Of a stretch of 64,000 nucleotides of DNA, positions 49,497-58,325 are shown one piece after another. The position numbers were made by a program, and so were the translations under genes. Each line of letters opens with the position of its first letter. Position 1 is the stretch's first letter. The stretch comes from an uncultured Eubacteriales bacterium. GTDB taxonomy: Bacteria > Bacillota > Clostridia > Lachnospirales > Lachnospiraceae. The notes under the pieces are model-generated. The model searched no databases. It had not been told where the DNA came from and saw only the letters and a program-made list of their open reading frames with translations. The stretch lies in the NCBI GenBank assembly GCA_949294665.1, contig CASFID010000065.1:45091-109090 (forward strand). The letters run 5' to 3'.

Positions 49497-50180
49497 CTAT
49501 CTCACAGCATTCCCGGACGCGATCTTTCCATCCTCGATCCGGATCATCCGGTCAGCCACCTGAGCGATCTCCGGATTGTGGGTGATCATGACAAGGGTCT
49601 GCTCGAACTCTGTGCTTGTCATCTTCAGAAGTTCCATCACTTCCAGGGAGGTTCTGGAATCCAGATTTCCGGTCGGCTCATCGGCAAGAATGATGGCCAG
49701 CTTGCTCGCAAGCGCCCTGGCGATCGCCACTCTCTGCTGCTGTCCGCCGGAGAGATTGTTGGGCAGGTTGTCGAGTTTTCCTTCCAGATGAAGCATCCGG
49801 ATGATCTTTTCCACATATCCACGATCCACCTGATTTCCATCCAGTTCAATCGGAAGAACGATATTCTGATATACGTTCAGGATAGGCACAAGATTGTAGT
49901 TCTGAAACACAAATCCAATGTTTCTCCTCCGGAAAACCGACAGCTGTTCATCACTCATCCTAGCAATCTTCTTTCCTCGGATGATGATATCTCCCGAATC
50001 CGGGACATCCAGACCTCCCAGCATATTGAGGAGCGTAGATTTTCCGCTGCCGCTCGTTCCGATAATGGAGACGAATTCTCCCTGTTCGACCGCAAGGCTC
50101 ACTCCGTCCAGCGCCTTTGTGATATTGGGCTCTTTTCCATAATATTTTTTCAGATTTTTTGCTTCTAAGATACAGCTCAT
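49497..50180 (-). CDS. ABC transporter ATP-binding protein (MacB/LolD-like)
   Basis: A 227-residue ATPase of the group that pairs with FtsX-like permeases in peptide-antibiotic sensing or export. Motifs are VSIIGTSGSGKSTLLNMLGG (Walker A), FVFQNYNLVPILNVYQN (Q-loop), NLSGGQQQRVAIARALASKLAIILADEPTGNLD (signature and Walker B) and VMITHNPEIAQ (switch). Its permease immediately downstream is broken and the kinase upstream is truncated, so it is probably a leftover ATPase in a decaying locus, though its own sequence is intact. Confidence 0.9.
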   Translation of the reverse strand: MSCILEAKNLKKYYGKEPNITKALDGVSLAVEQGEFVSIIGTSGSGKSTLLNMLGGLDVPDSGDIIIRGKKIARMSDEQLSVFRRRNIGFVFQNYNLVPILNVYQNIVLPIELDGNQVDRGYVEKIIRMLHLEGKLDNLPNNLSGGQQQRVAIARALASKLAIILADEPTGNLDSRTSLEVMELLKMTSTEFEQTLVMITHNPEIAQVADRMIRIEDGKIASGNAVR

Positions 50181-50228
50181 GGTCTCTTCCTTCCTTTCTG
50201 CCTGTTTTCTATAAGAACAATATAAAAA

Positions 50229-50278
50229 GAGATTGTCTCAAACTGTTCTCAAAAATATCACAGTTCTGAGACAATCTC
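50229..50278 (-). terminator. Terminator after the histidine-kinase remnant
   Basis: GAGATTGTCTCA/TGAGACAATCTC arms with an inner ACTGT/ACAGT stem; on the minus strand TTTTTATA follows. Confidence 0.75.
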
Positions 50279-50295
50279 CCAGCCATGCATTCTAT

Positions 50296-50748
50296 TCAGC
50301 GTTTCTCCAACGGAAGATGGAGCGAAAATATCGATCCCTCCCCTTTTCTTGAACGCACCTCAACGAACCCCTTTTCCTGATTGACGATCTGCCTGGTCAG
50401 ATAAAGGCCGATCCCAAGCCCCTCCGTATCCTCATTTCCGGGCTCACGGTAAAATCTTTTAAAAATATCGGTCAGCGCTTCCTCATGAATTCCGCACCCC
50501 TGGTCTTCTACACAGATCCGTACATAATAGTCAGTCGCCGCCGCGCTGATCCTGATCCTGCCTCCCTGCGGGCTGTATTTCACCGCATTATCCAGAAGAT
50601 TGAACAGCGCTTCCTGGGTCCATTTCCGGTCATACCAGGCAAACAGCTTCGTACTGCATTCGGTGCTGATATCGATTTCCTTTTTCCTGCTCTGCCGGAT
50701 TCTCGGCACAGACTCTGCCGACCGCAGGTCACGCCAGCTTTTCCAGCA
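50296..50748 (-). pseudogene. Histidine kinase remnant (HATPase domain only)
   Basis: Only the C-terminal catalytic domain of a sensor kinase remains: the N box NLLDNAVKYSPQGG, the G1 box VEDQGCGIHEE, the F box FKRFYRE and the G2 box GLGIGLYLTRQIV. The membrane sensor and the phosphorylated His region are absent; the frame stays open upstream through RDLRSAESV and meets a stop at about 50751, overlapping the end of xdhC by about 20 bases. No response regulator is adjacent. This looks like a deletion that fused xdhC to a kinase remnant of the neighbouring ABC transporter's sensing system. A GTG at 50709 could still express a 137-residue fragment. Confidence 0.75.
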
Positions 50749-51781
50749 TCACTTCCACGACTCCTCCGCACACCATACCTTCGTCCTCCGCCGCTTCCAT
50801 CGTCAGGTCCGCCTCACAGATCTGAAATCCCTTTTCTCCGGTCCGCATCATGAGCAGCGCCTTCTGCACGATCTCGCTTTCCACACAGCCGCCTCCGATC
50901 GTATCCACTGTGGCTCCGTCTTCAAAGATCAGCATCTTCGTCCCGGTTCCTCTGGGCGCAGAGCCTTTTCTCGAGATGATCGTTGCCAGCACCTTCTGTC
51001 TGCCGTCGTCCGCAAGGATAGCCGAAAGGAGTGCTTTCGGATAGCTTCCGCATTTTACACCACTGTGCTTTACCCGGATGATCTCCGCCACGATAGAGAC
51101 TGCGATCTCTTCCGGGGTCTCAGCGCCTATCTTCAGACCGATCGGTGTGTGCACGCTGTCCAGGAGCTCACGGCTGATCCCCTTCGCCGCCAGCTGGTCC
51201 TTCACGATCGCCACGCGTCTCCTGCTGCCCATCATCCCCACATAGGCGCAGGTCTTCTTCAGGATGCTCTCCAGGCAGATGGTGTCATACCGATGTCCTC
51301 TCGTCACAATGACAAACCAGGAATCCGAATCTCCTCTGACTCCTTCCAGAGCTTCTTCAAAAGGCTCGCAGATCACGGTGTCTGCCCCTGCAACTCTGGC
51401 ATTATCTGCGAATTTCGGCCGATCCTCCAGCACTGTCACTGTGAAGCCCAGCATCTTTCCGATGCGGATAACCGGCATGGACACATGTCCTCCGCCGCAG
51501 ATGATCAGCCTGGGAGTCCTTCCGATGCGCTCGCGGAAAACCGGCGCAGAGCTTTCATCCACAGCAGGAGCTGCATCTTTCACAGTCTCTCCGAAGGGAT
51601 CTTGAGAAGCCGGCGCACACTCTCCGCAGGAATCTTCCCCTGCCCCGTTTCGGACAAGGTACTTTTCTCCCGCATGACTGCCGCTCAGGACCGTCTCCGC
51701 CCAGATATCGCCGGAACTTTCGCCGAGCGCCTCCGACAGCCGGATATAAAATTCCTTCTGATCCAGTCTTTCTCTCTTCAT
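50729..51781 (-). CDS. xdhC: XdhC-family molybdenum hydroxylase maturation protein
   Basis: A 350-residue XdhC/CoxI-family protein that helps insert sulfurated molybdenum cofactor into xanthine dehydrogenase-type enzymes. The middle holds a Rossmann fold (PRLIICGGGHVSMPVIRIGKMLGF, then ADTVICEPFEEAL and VIVTRGHRYDTICLE, YVGMMGSRRR). The C-terminus carries the XdhC/CoxI domain (ATIISRKGSAPRGTGTKMLI, DTIGGGCVESEIV), usually N-terminal in relatives, so the order here is swapped. The start at 51781 (MKRERLDQKEFY) has GGGAGG upstream; the longer frame to 51838 covers a hairpin (51822-51862). It may serve the xdh operon 23 kb away or another molybdenum hydroxylase. Confidence 0.88.
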   Translation of the reverse strand: MKRERLDQKEFYIRLSEALGESSGDIWAETVLSGSHAGEKYLVRNGAGEDSCGECAPASQDPFGETVKDAAPAVDESSAPVFRERIGRTPRLIICGGGHVSMPVIRIGKMLGFTVTVLEDRPKFADNARVAGADTVICEPFEEALEGVRGDSDSWFVIVTRGHRYDTICLESILKKTCAYVGMMGSRRRVAIVKDQLAAKGISRELLDSVHTPIGLKIGAETPEEIAVSIVAEIIRVKHSGVKCGSYPKALLSAILADDGRQKVLATIISRKGSAPRGTGTKMLIFEDGATVDTIGGGCVESEIVQKALLMMRTGEKGFQICEADLTMEAAEDEGMVCGGVVEVMLEKLA

Positions 51782-52012
51782 TCCGTATTTCCTCCCTGCC
51801 GCCTCTGTGCTTTTCAGGCATGCAGAAGAGGCTGTCAAAATTCACATTTTGCAGTCTCTTCTGCCCATACGGTCTCATTATATCATAGGCTGAAATGAAA
51901 AAAAAGAAGTATCCGTCAGCCTTCTCAGCTGTCCGGAACCTTCTTTTGTGCTTGCGTTTTCACCCGATCTCCTGTTACACTGATTACATTAAAAAAGAGG
52001 TGAACTTATCAG

Positions 52013-52579
52013 ATGAAACATCCTTTTGAATACGAGATCATATACAGCCGCCGCAGAACTGCCGCCATCCAGGTCACATCCGACGGGAAAGTCCTGGTGT
52101 GCGCGCCCTTCCGATGCCCCCGCTCCTTCATCGATTCATTTCTTCTCCAGAAAGAGGACTGGGTGCTGAAGCATCTGGAGCAGGCGGAAAAAAACAGAGG
52201 AAAGCACCCGGACCCTGACCGGCCGCCCCTGTCCGAAGCGGAACGCGCCCGCTATATCAAGATCGCCCGTGATATTTTCACCCGCAAGACAGAATACTAC
52301 GCGCGGCTCATGGGAGTAACCTACGGGCGTATCTCCATCCGCGAGCAGAAGACCCGCTGGGGGAGCTGCAGCAGCAAGGGAAACCTGAACTTTAACTGGC
52401 GGCTGATCCTTGCCCCGGAGGAAGTGCTGGACTATGTAGTCGTCCACGAGCTTGCCCACCGCCGGGAAATGAACCATTCCAAAGCATTCTATGCCGTCGT
52501 TGAATCCATGCTGCCTGATTACCGCAGGGCTCAGAAATGGCTCAGAGATAACGGGCAGTCACTCTGGTACGCCGTGTAA
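52013..52579 (+). CDS. YgjP-like metallopeptidase (DUF45)
   Basis: A 188-residue zinc metallopeptidase-type protein. The family motifs are SRRRTAAIQV near the N-terminus, TRWGSCSSKGNLNFNWRL, and the zinc site VVHELAHRREMNHSKAFY, where HELAH supplies the first ligands and the catalytic glutamate. The C-terminal Y-R-x-A-x-x-W-L pattern is typical. Physiological substrates are not established. A plausible promoter is TTGCGT with TACACT 18 bp downstream; AAAGAGGTGAAC lies before the ATG. It stands alone. Confidence 0.85.
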   Translation: MKHPFEYEIIYSRRRTAAIQVTSDGKVLVCAPFRCPRSFIDSFLLQKEDWVLKHLEQAEKNRGKHPDPDRPPLSEAERARYIKIARDIFTRKTEYYARLMGVTYGRISIREQKTRWGSCSSKGNLNFNWRLILAPEEVLDYVVVHELAHRREMNHSKAFYAVVESMLPDYRRAQKWLRDNGQSLWYAV

Positions 52580-52663
52580 GTTTATACCATGCTTTTCTTC
52601 TGTGCAGTTTCTTTCTGCACAGCAGTCTGTCCTTACGCCATACATTCCCCCTGCGCCCCATTG

Positions 52664-53845
52664 TCATTCTATTCCGCTCTCTGCTCCTGTCCTCTCTCCG
52701 CTCAGTCCGGCCTCTCTTTTCTTCCGCTTCTTCAGCTTCAGATGCCATGCGCAGATAACTGATACGATCGGAACGGTTAGGATCACGCCCATTGTGGAGG
52801 CAATTCCCTGGATCACTTCAATCCCGATCGAATACATATTGGTAATCTGCATCACTGTGTAGTTATAGACATACATGAATACAAGGGTATTGATGGAACT
52901 TCCTGTGAACGCCAGGATCAGCGTATTTGACATCGTCCCCATCATATCTTTTCCCACCCGGATGCCTGATGTGAACAGCTCTTTCCTGCTCAGCTCCGGA
53001 TTCCGGTAATGGATTTCATTGATCGTAGAGGCAACCGACATCGCAACATCCATCACTGCCCCCAGCGTCGAGATCAGGATGCCCGCATAGAGCAGTTCTC
53101 CGATCTTCACGCTGGTCATCTGTCCTACATATTCAAGCTGCTCGATCTCTGCCACATTGTAGCCGGAAATCTGGGTCAGCCTTCCGAACAGCACTGCAAG
53201 AATACCGGATATTCCCACTCCCGCCACCGTTCCGATCATGGAAGTGACACTCTTGCTTGAGATGCCTCCGATCAGATACATAGTGACAAATGTCGTCAGC
53301 ACTGCCACGACAATAGCTGCAAATATAGGAGAAATCCCCCGATAGATCATCGGAAGGAAAAGGAATACGATACATACAAACGTAAAGACGAGGGCAACGG
53401 CGGAATTAAAGCCCTGCTTCCCACCGATCACACAGAGGGTGATCAGGAACAGAAGTACGATCGCATACAGCATCCAGGTGCGGTCATAACTGTAGACCGT
53501 AACATAGAGAGAGTCATCACTTTCGTTTACCTCGGCAATGACTCTCATTCCTGGTTCACAGTGAGCTCCGTAGAGATAGCTCGAAGAGCTCACTGCTTCC
53601 ACTGTATTTCCTTTATAATCTCCGCTTAAAAGTTCCAGAGAGACAACCTGATTACCGATCTGATTGCCCGACTCTGTCTCATTATCCTCCAGGATCTCTA
53701 TGACTCTGGCCTTCTCAAACGTCTTTCCTTCTGTGTCATACAGGCCGATCCTCTCAATCTGGTTGTAACGGTACAGAAAAACTGCAAATACCGCTGTGAT
53801 CAGCAGGATAATAATGTGCCTTTTATGCTTTTGGATCCACTGCAT
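52664..53845 (-). CDS. YibE/F-family membrane protein (copy 1)
   Basis: A 393-residue integral membrane protein of the YibE/F family. One N-terminal membrane segment is followed by a small extracellular beta domain (residues about 35-120, GNTVEAVSSSSYLYGAHCEPGM). About seven further hydrophobic segments follow with conserved GKQGFNSAVALVFTFVCIVFLFLP, GAVMDVAMSVASTINEIHYRNP and GKDMMGTMSNTLILAFTGSS. The function is unknown; similarity of layout suggests a transporter or channel. It begins one base after the stop of the wall-anchored phosphatase gene, so the two are made together. A second copy lies at 58326. Confidence 0.88.
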   Translation of the reverse strand: MQWIQKHKRHIIILLITAVFAVFLYRYNQIERIGLYDTEGKTFEKARVIEILEDNETESGNQIGNQVVSLELLSGDYKGNTVEAVSSSSYLYGAHCEPGMRVIAEVNESDDSLYVTVYSYDRTWMLYAIVLLFLITLCVIGGKQGFNSAVALVFTFVCIVFLFLPMIYRGISPIFAAIVVAVLTTFVTMYLIGGISSKSVTSMIGTVAGVGISGILAVLFGRLTQISGYNVAEIEQLEYVGQMTSVKIGELLYAGILISTLGAVMDVAMSVASTINEIHYRNPELSRKELFTSGIRVGKDMMGTMSNTLILAFTGSSINTLVFMYVYNYTVMQITNMYSIGIEVIQGIASTMGVILTVPIVSVICAWHLKLKKRKKREAGLSGERTGAESGIE

Positions 53846-53846
53846 T

Positions 53847-55850
53847 TCAGCTTCTCTTTCTCCTGATGTAGATTGTTGTTCCGCCTAATGCCGATGCGAG
53901 TACAAGCACTGCAGCAGGGATCACTACATTTGTATGATCTCCCGTCTTCACAGGTTTTATTGTTGACGGCTTCGCATTTACGCCAGGCGCAGATGTATTG
54001 CCCTGCGCATTTCCGTTCTGGCCCGGTTCAGCTGCTGTTCCGTTCTGGTCGTCGCCCGCCGGAGTCTGAACCGGTTTCTCCTCCAGCGCATCCATGGCGC
54101 TCTTGAGAGCTGTATATGCGTTCGTCAGTTCTTCTGTCGTCGCTTCCGCATCATCATTTACAGCCTTTGCTGCCTCCAGAGCCTGCTGCATTACACTGTA
54201 GCTGTCTGCTGTATAGTCGTCCGCTGAGAGTGTCTCTGCCTGAGAGATCAGATCCGCCAGCTGACTGTGATCCGCGGATTTCACAAGCATGAACTGAGTA
54301 TCGATCGGTTCATCTGTATCTGTGCGGTATGTGTTCAGAGTCAGGGTCGTCTCTGTTACATCGATCACAGAGTAAGTCGGCACATCCTGCTGCCATCTGC
54401 TGGCAATGTAAGTCTGCTGTCTCGGCACCAGATCGTAGTATTTACTTCCTGAAGAAGAGCCTGCGGTAAGATACATGATACCTTCGGAATCGATTGCCAC
54501 ATCCTGTCCTTCTGTAAGCTCCAGCACTGCATCATCGTCCATCACGGAGTGCAGATACTCAAGATATCTCTGCTCCGCCGGGTCTGTTGTATCGTCCTGG
54601 ATATTTCCCGGAGCCTCATATCTTGTCTCAGTGCTGTCTCCCACGTCAAGGTCTTTGTCGAGCTGCTCATCGAACTCATCGTCTGTATATTCGAATCCTG
54701 TCGTGTTTTGTCCGCCCTTGAGCATTTTCGTTCTGGAATATGCATGGTCATGTCCTGTCAGGACGATATCCACGTCGTTCTCCTCAAAGATCGGTACAAG
54801 ACTGTAGCGAAGATTTGTGATCTCCGGCTCGTTTGAATGCTCTGCAGAACCATAGATATCCTGGTGCAGAGTCACGATCCTCCATTTACAGTCCGGGTTC
54901 GCAGCTACTGTCTGCTCAATAAAATCTTTATGCTCACTTACATTCGTATCCTGTGTGTTCAGGATGATAAACAGCGCGTCGCCATATGTAAAATAGTAAT
55001 CTCCGCCTACGTATCCGTTATCACCGAGATCGCTTAAGTTTGCCGTGTTAAAATGATAGGTATAGTTCGCATTGTCCGCGTCATGGTTTCCTACCGTGGT
55101 CGCTACCGGAACACTCTTCATGATATCCGGGCTTAAATATCCGGCATACTCCATCTCGCTGACTGTGCCGTCCCCCACCTTCTCTGCGTTCGTCTGGATC
55201 TGGTCTCCTGAAGAGAGGATAAAGCTTGCTGTATTACCGGTCTTTGCATAAGCTCTCTCCAGCGTATAATTCCAGTTAAATGTATCGTTGCGCACCGCCT
55301 CTGACTGTGCTGTCAGGAAGGTGGGCTTCTGGATATCCTCCGGAGTCTTTGCCTTCTCCTCATTGGAAGAACCGATCTGCGGGTCACCTACGAACACGAA
55401 GCTGAATGAGCTTGTGTCATCGTCTGTTGTGAAAGACTCGATCTCTTTTCCTTCCACCTGATAGTAATAAGTTGTTCCCGGCTGAAGCCCCTGCAGCGTA
55501 ACCTTATTGCTCACATATCCCGGCTGCGCCGCAGCCTGCGTGATCTCAGCGCTCTGTCCGTCGCTCAGGTCGCTGCTCGTTCCATAGACAAACCCTGTCT
55601 GCTCACCGTCCTTGCTGTACCATGCGAAATTCATCTGTGTCTCATCAGCTCCCGGCGACATGGAAACCTGTGTCCAGTCCTCCTTGATCGTTTCCCATTC
55701 TTCAGACCAGGCTTCCCATGCGCCGTTCTGCGCTGCCTCTGTCTGGCTGGCGTCGGTCATCCCATCCGGAGCCGCGTCCGCGAACACGCTCATCGGCTGA
55801 CAGACCAGAGCTGCTGTCAGAATCAGCATTGCTGCTTTTTTCCACTTCAT
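53847..55850 (-). CDS. Wall-anchored purple-acid-phosphatase-like metallophosphoesterase (copy 1)
   Basis: A 667-residue exported protein. Signal peptide ends near SVFADA. Residues about 50-150 are a fibronectin-like purple acid phosphatase N-terminal domain. The catalytic domain shows the metal-site series FVGDPQIG, SSGDQI, VGNHDADNANY, LHQDIYGSAEH and GHDHAYSRT. A FIVAR-like helical domain follows (about 545-605, SQAETLSADDYTADSY), then a Pro/Asn linker, a variant sorting signal (KPVKTGDH), a hydrophobic segment and an RRKRS tail. It probably releases phosphate from extracellular esters. GGAGGAAG precedes the start. A PHO-box-like array lies upstream. Confidence 0.88.
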   Translation of the reverse strand: MKWKKAAMLILTAALVCQPMSVFADAAPDGMTDASQTEAAQNGAWEAWSEEWETIKEDWTQVSMSPGADETQMNFAWYSKDGEQTGFVYGTSSDLSDGQSAEITQAAAQPGYVSNKVTLQGLQPGTTYYYQVEGKEIESFTTDDDTSSFSFVFVGDPQIGSSNEEKAKTPEDIQKPTFLTAQSEAVRNDTFNWNYTLERAYAKTGNTASFILSSGDQIQTNAEKVGDGTVSEMEYAGYLSPDIMKSVPVATTVGNHDADNANYTYHFNTANLSDLGDNGYVGGDYYFTYGDALFIILNTQDTNVSEHKDFIEQTVAANPDCKWRIVTLHQDIYGSAEHSNEPEITNLRYSLVPIFEENDVDIVLTGHDHAYSRTKMLKGGQNTTGFEYTDDEFDEQLDKDLDVGDSTETRYEAPGNIQDDTTDPAEQRYLEYLHSVMDDDAVLELTEGQDVAIDSEGIMYLTAGSSSGSKYYDLVPRQQTYIASRWQQDVPTYSVIDVTETTLTLNTYRTDTDEPIDTQFMLVKSADHSQLADLISQAETLSADDYTADSYSVMQQALEAAKAVNDDAEATTEELTNAYTALKSAMDALEEKPVQTPAGDDQNGTAAEPGQNGNAQGNTSAPGVNAKPSTIKPVKTGDHTNVVIPAAVLVLASALGGTTIYIRRKRS

Positions 55851-55897
55851 CCTTATCTTCCTCCAATCAAAATGTATGGATCATAAATCCAGGAGGA

Positions 55898-55968
55898 ATT
55901 ATAACACAGGGACAGAGTCTCAGCGCTTTCTTAACCCAGGTTTAACATGAATTAACCTTTCCATTACC
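55898..55968 (-). promoter_or_regulatory. PHO-box-like array and promoter of phosphatase copy 1
   Basis: On the plus strand TTAACC (55931), TTAACA (55942), TTAACC (55952) and ATTACC (55963) recur every 11, 10 and 11 bp, as in PhoP-binding TT[ATC]ACA repeats. Just downstream on the minus strand is a good -10 TATAAT (55898-55903) with no recognisable -35, as expected for an activator-dependent promoter. Confidence 0.65.
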
Positions 55969-55984
55969 TGCAGCGGCAGTCTTC

Positions 55985-57295
55985 TCACTGATTCTGTGCG
56001 TCATCCGCCGACCCGAGGGTTATGCTCAGGGTCTGTGCCTGGTACTCACCATTGTCAGAGCGCTGTACAACAAGATCCACGGTCTCCCCTGCCGCGTAAT
56101 ATTGGAGCACGTCCTGAAGCTGTGCCATACTGCTGATGCTGCGTCCGTCCAGTTCTGTCAGGATATCTCCCTTCTTCACGCCTGCCTGATCAGCCGGTCC
56201 GTTTTCTACAATCTCTGTTATTACTGCTCCTGTGGGAATTCCATACAGCTCCGACGCCTCAGCGGACACATCTTCGCCTCTGATCCCCAGGTAAGACGCC
56301 TGGCTTGCATCTACTTTTTCTCTTGTCTTCAGGTTCATGAGCTGCTGCAGGCTTTCCTCCGCCTTATCAATCGGGATTGCAAAGCCGATGTTATCAACTG
56401 CCGCCCCGGTTGAAGTAGAAGAACTCTTTGCCTCGTTGATCCCGATCAATTCTCCTTTCATATTCAGGAGCGCGCCGCCGCTGTTTCCTTCGTTGATCGC
56501 TGCATCTGTCTGGATCAGGCCTGTAGAATTGATCGTCGTTCCGCTCTGATCCGTCAATGTAAGATCTCTGTCCAGAGCGCTCACATAGCCGCTCGTCACA
56601 GACTGTCCGTAGCCAAGGGCATTACCGATGGCGACGACCTGGTCTCCCAGCTGAAGATCGTCAGAATCACCGACTGTCGCGATCTTGATCTGATTCATGG
56701 TATCCTCCGGGATATCGGAGAGTTTTACTGACACGACAGCCAGATCGTTGTTGACATCCGTTCCCTTTACTTCACCTGCTGCGCTCTCCTCATCAATGAA
56801 ACCCACAGAAAGGCTGGTGGCGCCTTCTACCACATGGTTGTTCGTGGCGATCAAAAGTTCTGTATCGTTCTCCCCCACGATCACTCCTGTGCCTGCGCCC
56901 TCCACTTCATACTGCTGTGTCCCGCCGAAGAAGCTCCTCATCTCTTCCACTGACATTGTGGAGATCGTCACAACAGAGGGCATTGCATTTTTCGCTACCT
57001 CTGCGACAGTGCCCTGTCCGCTTCCGTCAGAAGAAGAGGAGTTTGAATCGCTGCTTGTTGTCTGGGTCTGTCCGACCTGATCCGACGAACTGTCGTTTCC
57101 CGCCAGATAGTTTCCCGCCGCGTTGACACCAAACATGGTTCCTCCCGCGATCAGCCCGAATACAAGAGCCATTGCAACAACCGTCACCCACTTCTTTCCT
57201 GTGGTCATCGGCTTTTTCTCCCGCACCTTCTTTGTCTTTTCCTGCTGTTCATCTGTAAAGTCCCTTTCTATATTTTCATTGAATTGTTCACTCAT
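55985..57295 (-). CDS. htrA: HtrA/DegP-family membrane-anchored serine protease
   Basis: A 436-residue quality-control protease. A charged cytoplasmic N-terminus precedes one membrane anchor (WVTVVAMALVFGLIAGGTMFGV, about residues 36-57), then a Ser/Gln-rich linker. The trypsin-like domain has the full triad: His in ATNNHVVEG, Asp in NNDLAVVSV and Ser in NEGNSGGALLN. A PDZ domain (GIPTGAVITEIVENGPADQAGVKKGDIL) ends the protein. This is the common Firmicutes HtrA layout. It acts outside the membrane on misfolded secreted proteins, which suits a neighbourhood of large wall proteins. Confidence 0.94.
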   Translation of the reverse strand: MSEQFNENIERDFTDEQQEKTKKVREKKPMTTGKKWVTVVAMALVFGLIAGGTMFGVNAAGNYLAGNDSSSDQVGQTQTTSSDSNSSSSDGSGQGTVAEVAKNAMPSVVTISTMSVEEMRSFFGGTQQYEVEGAGTGVIVGENDTELLIATNNHVVEGATSLSVGFIDEESAAGEVKGTDVNNDLAVVSVKLSDIPEDTMNQIKIATVGDSDDLQLGDQVVAIGNALGYGQSVTSGYVSALDRDLTLTDQSGTTINSTGLIQTDAAINEGNSGGALLNMKGELIGINEAKSSSTSTGAAVDNIGFAIPIDKAEESLQQLMNLKTREKVDASQASYLGIRGEDVSAEASELYGIPTGAVITEIVENGPADQAGVKKGDILTELDGRSISSMAQLQDVLQYYAAGETVDLVVQRSDNGEYQAQTLSITLGSADDAQNQ

Positions 57296-57448
57296 AACTC
57301 TCTGCCTCTTTTCTTTTTCTGAACCCTTCCCGGTCCCATTTCCTTTTTACATCTCACAAGATAGGCTCAAATTGTGACGGAACTATGAAGAAAAGGCAAA
57401 GAAAATGTGATTCTTCTCCAGCCTCTCAGACTGCCCGTGAAAGGGCTT

Positions 57449-57904
57449 TTACTCTATAAATATCTGATACCGCTCCAGCTGATTTCCCGAATCATACACA
57501 CTCTCTATACGCTCCGATTCTGCCCGGATCCTGAAGACCGGCGGCTCCTCTCCCACATCCTTCTTCTGCAGATAGACATCAATCTCCAGCTCCTCAGGCC
57601 ATCCCCCGATATCAGTAGAAAAGCGGAGAGACCGAAACGAATTTTCCATGCACATCTTTATCACTTCCCGGGCAAACGCTTCCTTATCCCGGATCTGCCC
57701 GCTGTTTGCCACGACAGTGAGACAGCATTTTTCTCCGTCACTGATACTGCTGACCGCATCCGGAATCCCGCACTCGTCTATAATCCGCTCACCTTTCCTT
57801 TTAGCCAGATACAAAAAAAGACTGATCAGCAGCACAGCTGCCCCGGCGGTCAGAACAGCTCTCGTCAGTACAGCTTTTGTTTTCACTTTGTTGCTTTTTG
57901 CCAT
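57449..57904 (-). CDS. Small single-pass membrane protein of unknown function
   Basis: A 151-residue protein starting MAKSNKVKTKAV. The start at 57904 has AAGGAGC just upstream. One membrane segment (AVLTAGAAVLLISLFLYLA) is followed by an extracellular domain with alternating strands (KCCLTVVANSG, FRSLRFSTDIGGWPEELEIDVYLQ, RIRAESERIESVY). I do not recognise a family. It is divergent from the small regulator gene at 58018 and lies upstream of htrA on the same strand, about 150 bp apart. Confidence 0.6.
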   Translation of the reverse strand: MAKSNKVKTKAVLTRAVLTAGAAVLLISLFLYLAKRKGERIIDECGIPDAVSSISDGEKCCLTVVANSGQIRDKEAFAREVIKMCMENSFRSLRFSTDIGGWPEELEIDVYLQKKDVGEEPPVFRIRAESERIESVYDSGNQLERYQIFIE

Positions 57905-58017
57905 TTTTGCTCCTTTTTGTCTCACTTTTACAACCGATTATACATTCCTGCATATATAAAATCAATAAAGGTGGTGCAAAAAGTGAGACAGTGTGCTCAC
58001 GGAAAGGACAGGTAACT

Positions 58018-58281
58018 ATGCCAAAACCTCAGACGAAAACAGGACAGAAAAATCTGATCAGTGCAAACTTGGTCGAACTGCGGAAACGGCACAACTATTC
58101 TCAGCGGATTCTGGCATACAAACTACAGCTTGCAGGGTATGATATGGATAAAAACGTGATTACCCGGATCGAGACGAACAAACGGTATGTGACGGATATT
58201 GAGCTAAAGGCTCTCTGCGAAGTGTTTGATGTGTCATATGAAGAACTGATCGACGGAAAACATTCTTCCGAACGAAACTGA
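58018..58281 (+). CDS. XRE-family helix-turn-helix regulator (87 aa)
   Basis: A small DNA-binding protein. The helix-turn-helix lies at about residues 16-65: NLVELRKRHNYSQRILAYKLQLAGYDMDKNVITRIETNKRYV, ending in a typical ELKALCEVFDVSYEELI. It resembles Cro/CI-type regulators of Clostridia. The ATG at 58018 follows AAGGACAGGTAAC. Its targets may include the divergent gene at 57449. A hairpin terminator follows directly. Confidence 0.8.
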   Translation: MPKPQTKTGQKNLISANLVELRKRHNYSQRILAYKLQLAGYDMDKNVITRIETNKRYVTDIELKALCEVFDVSYEELIDGKHSSERN

Positions 58282-58290
58282 ATACTGCAG

Positions 58291-58325
58291 AAAATCCCGC
58301 CTCCGGTATCAGAGACGGGATTTTA
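58291..58325. terminator. Terminator between the XRE gene and YibE/F copy 2
   Basis: AAAATCCCG and CGGGATTTT arms around a 17-base loop; it serves the plus-strand regulator and, by symmetry, the convergent minus-strand YibE/F gene that ends at 58326. Confidence 0.7.
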
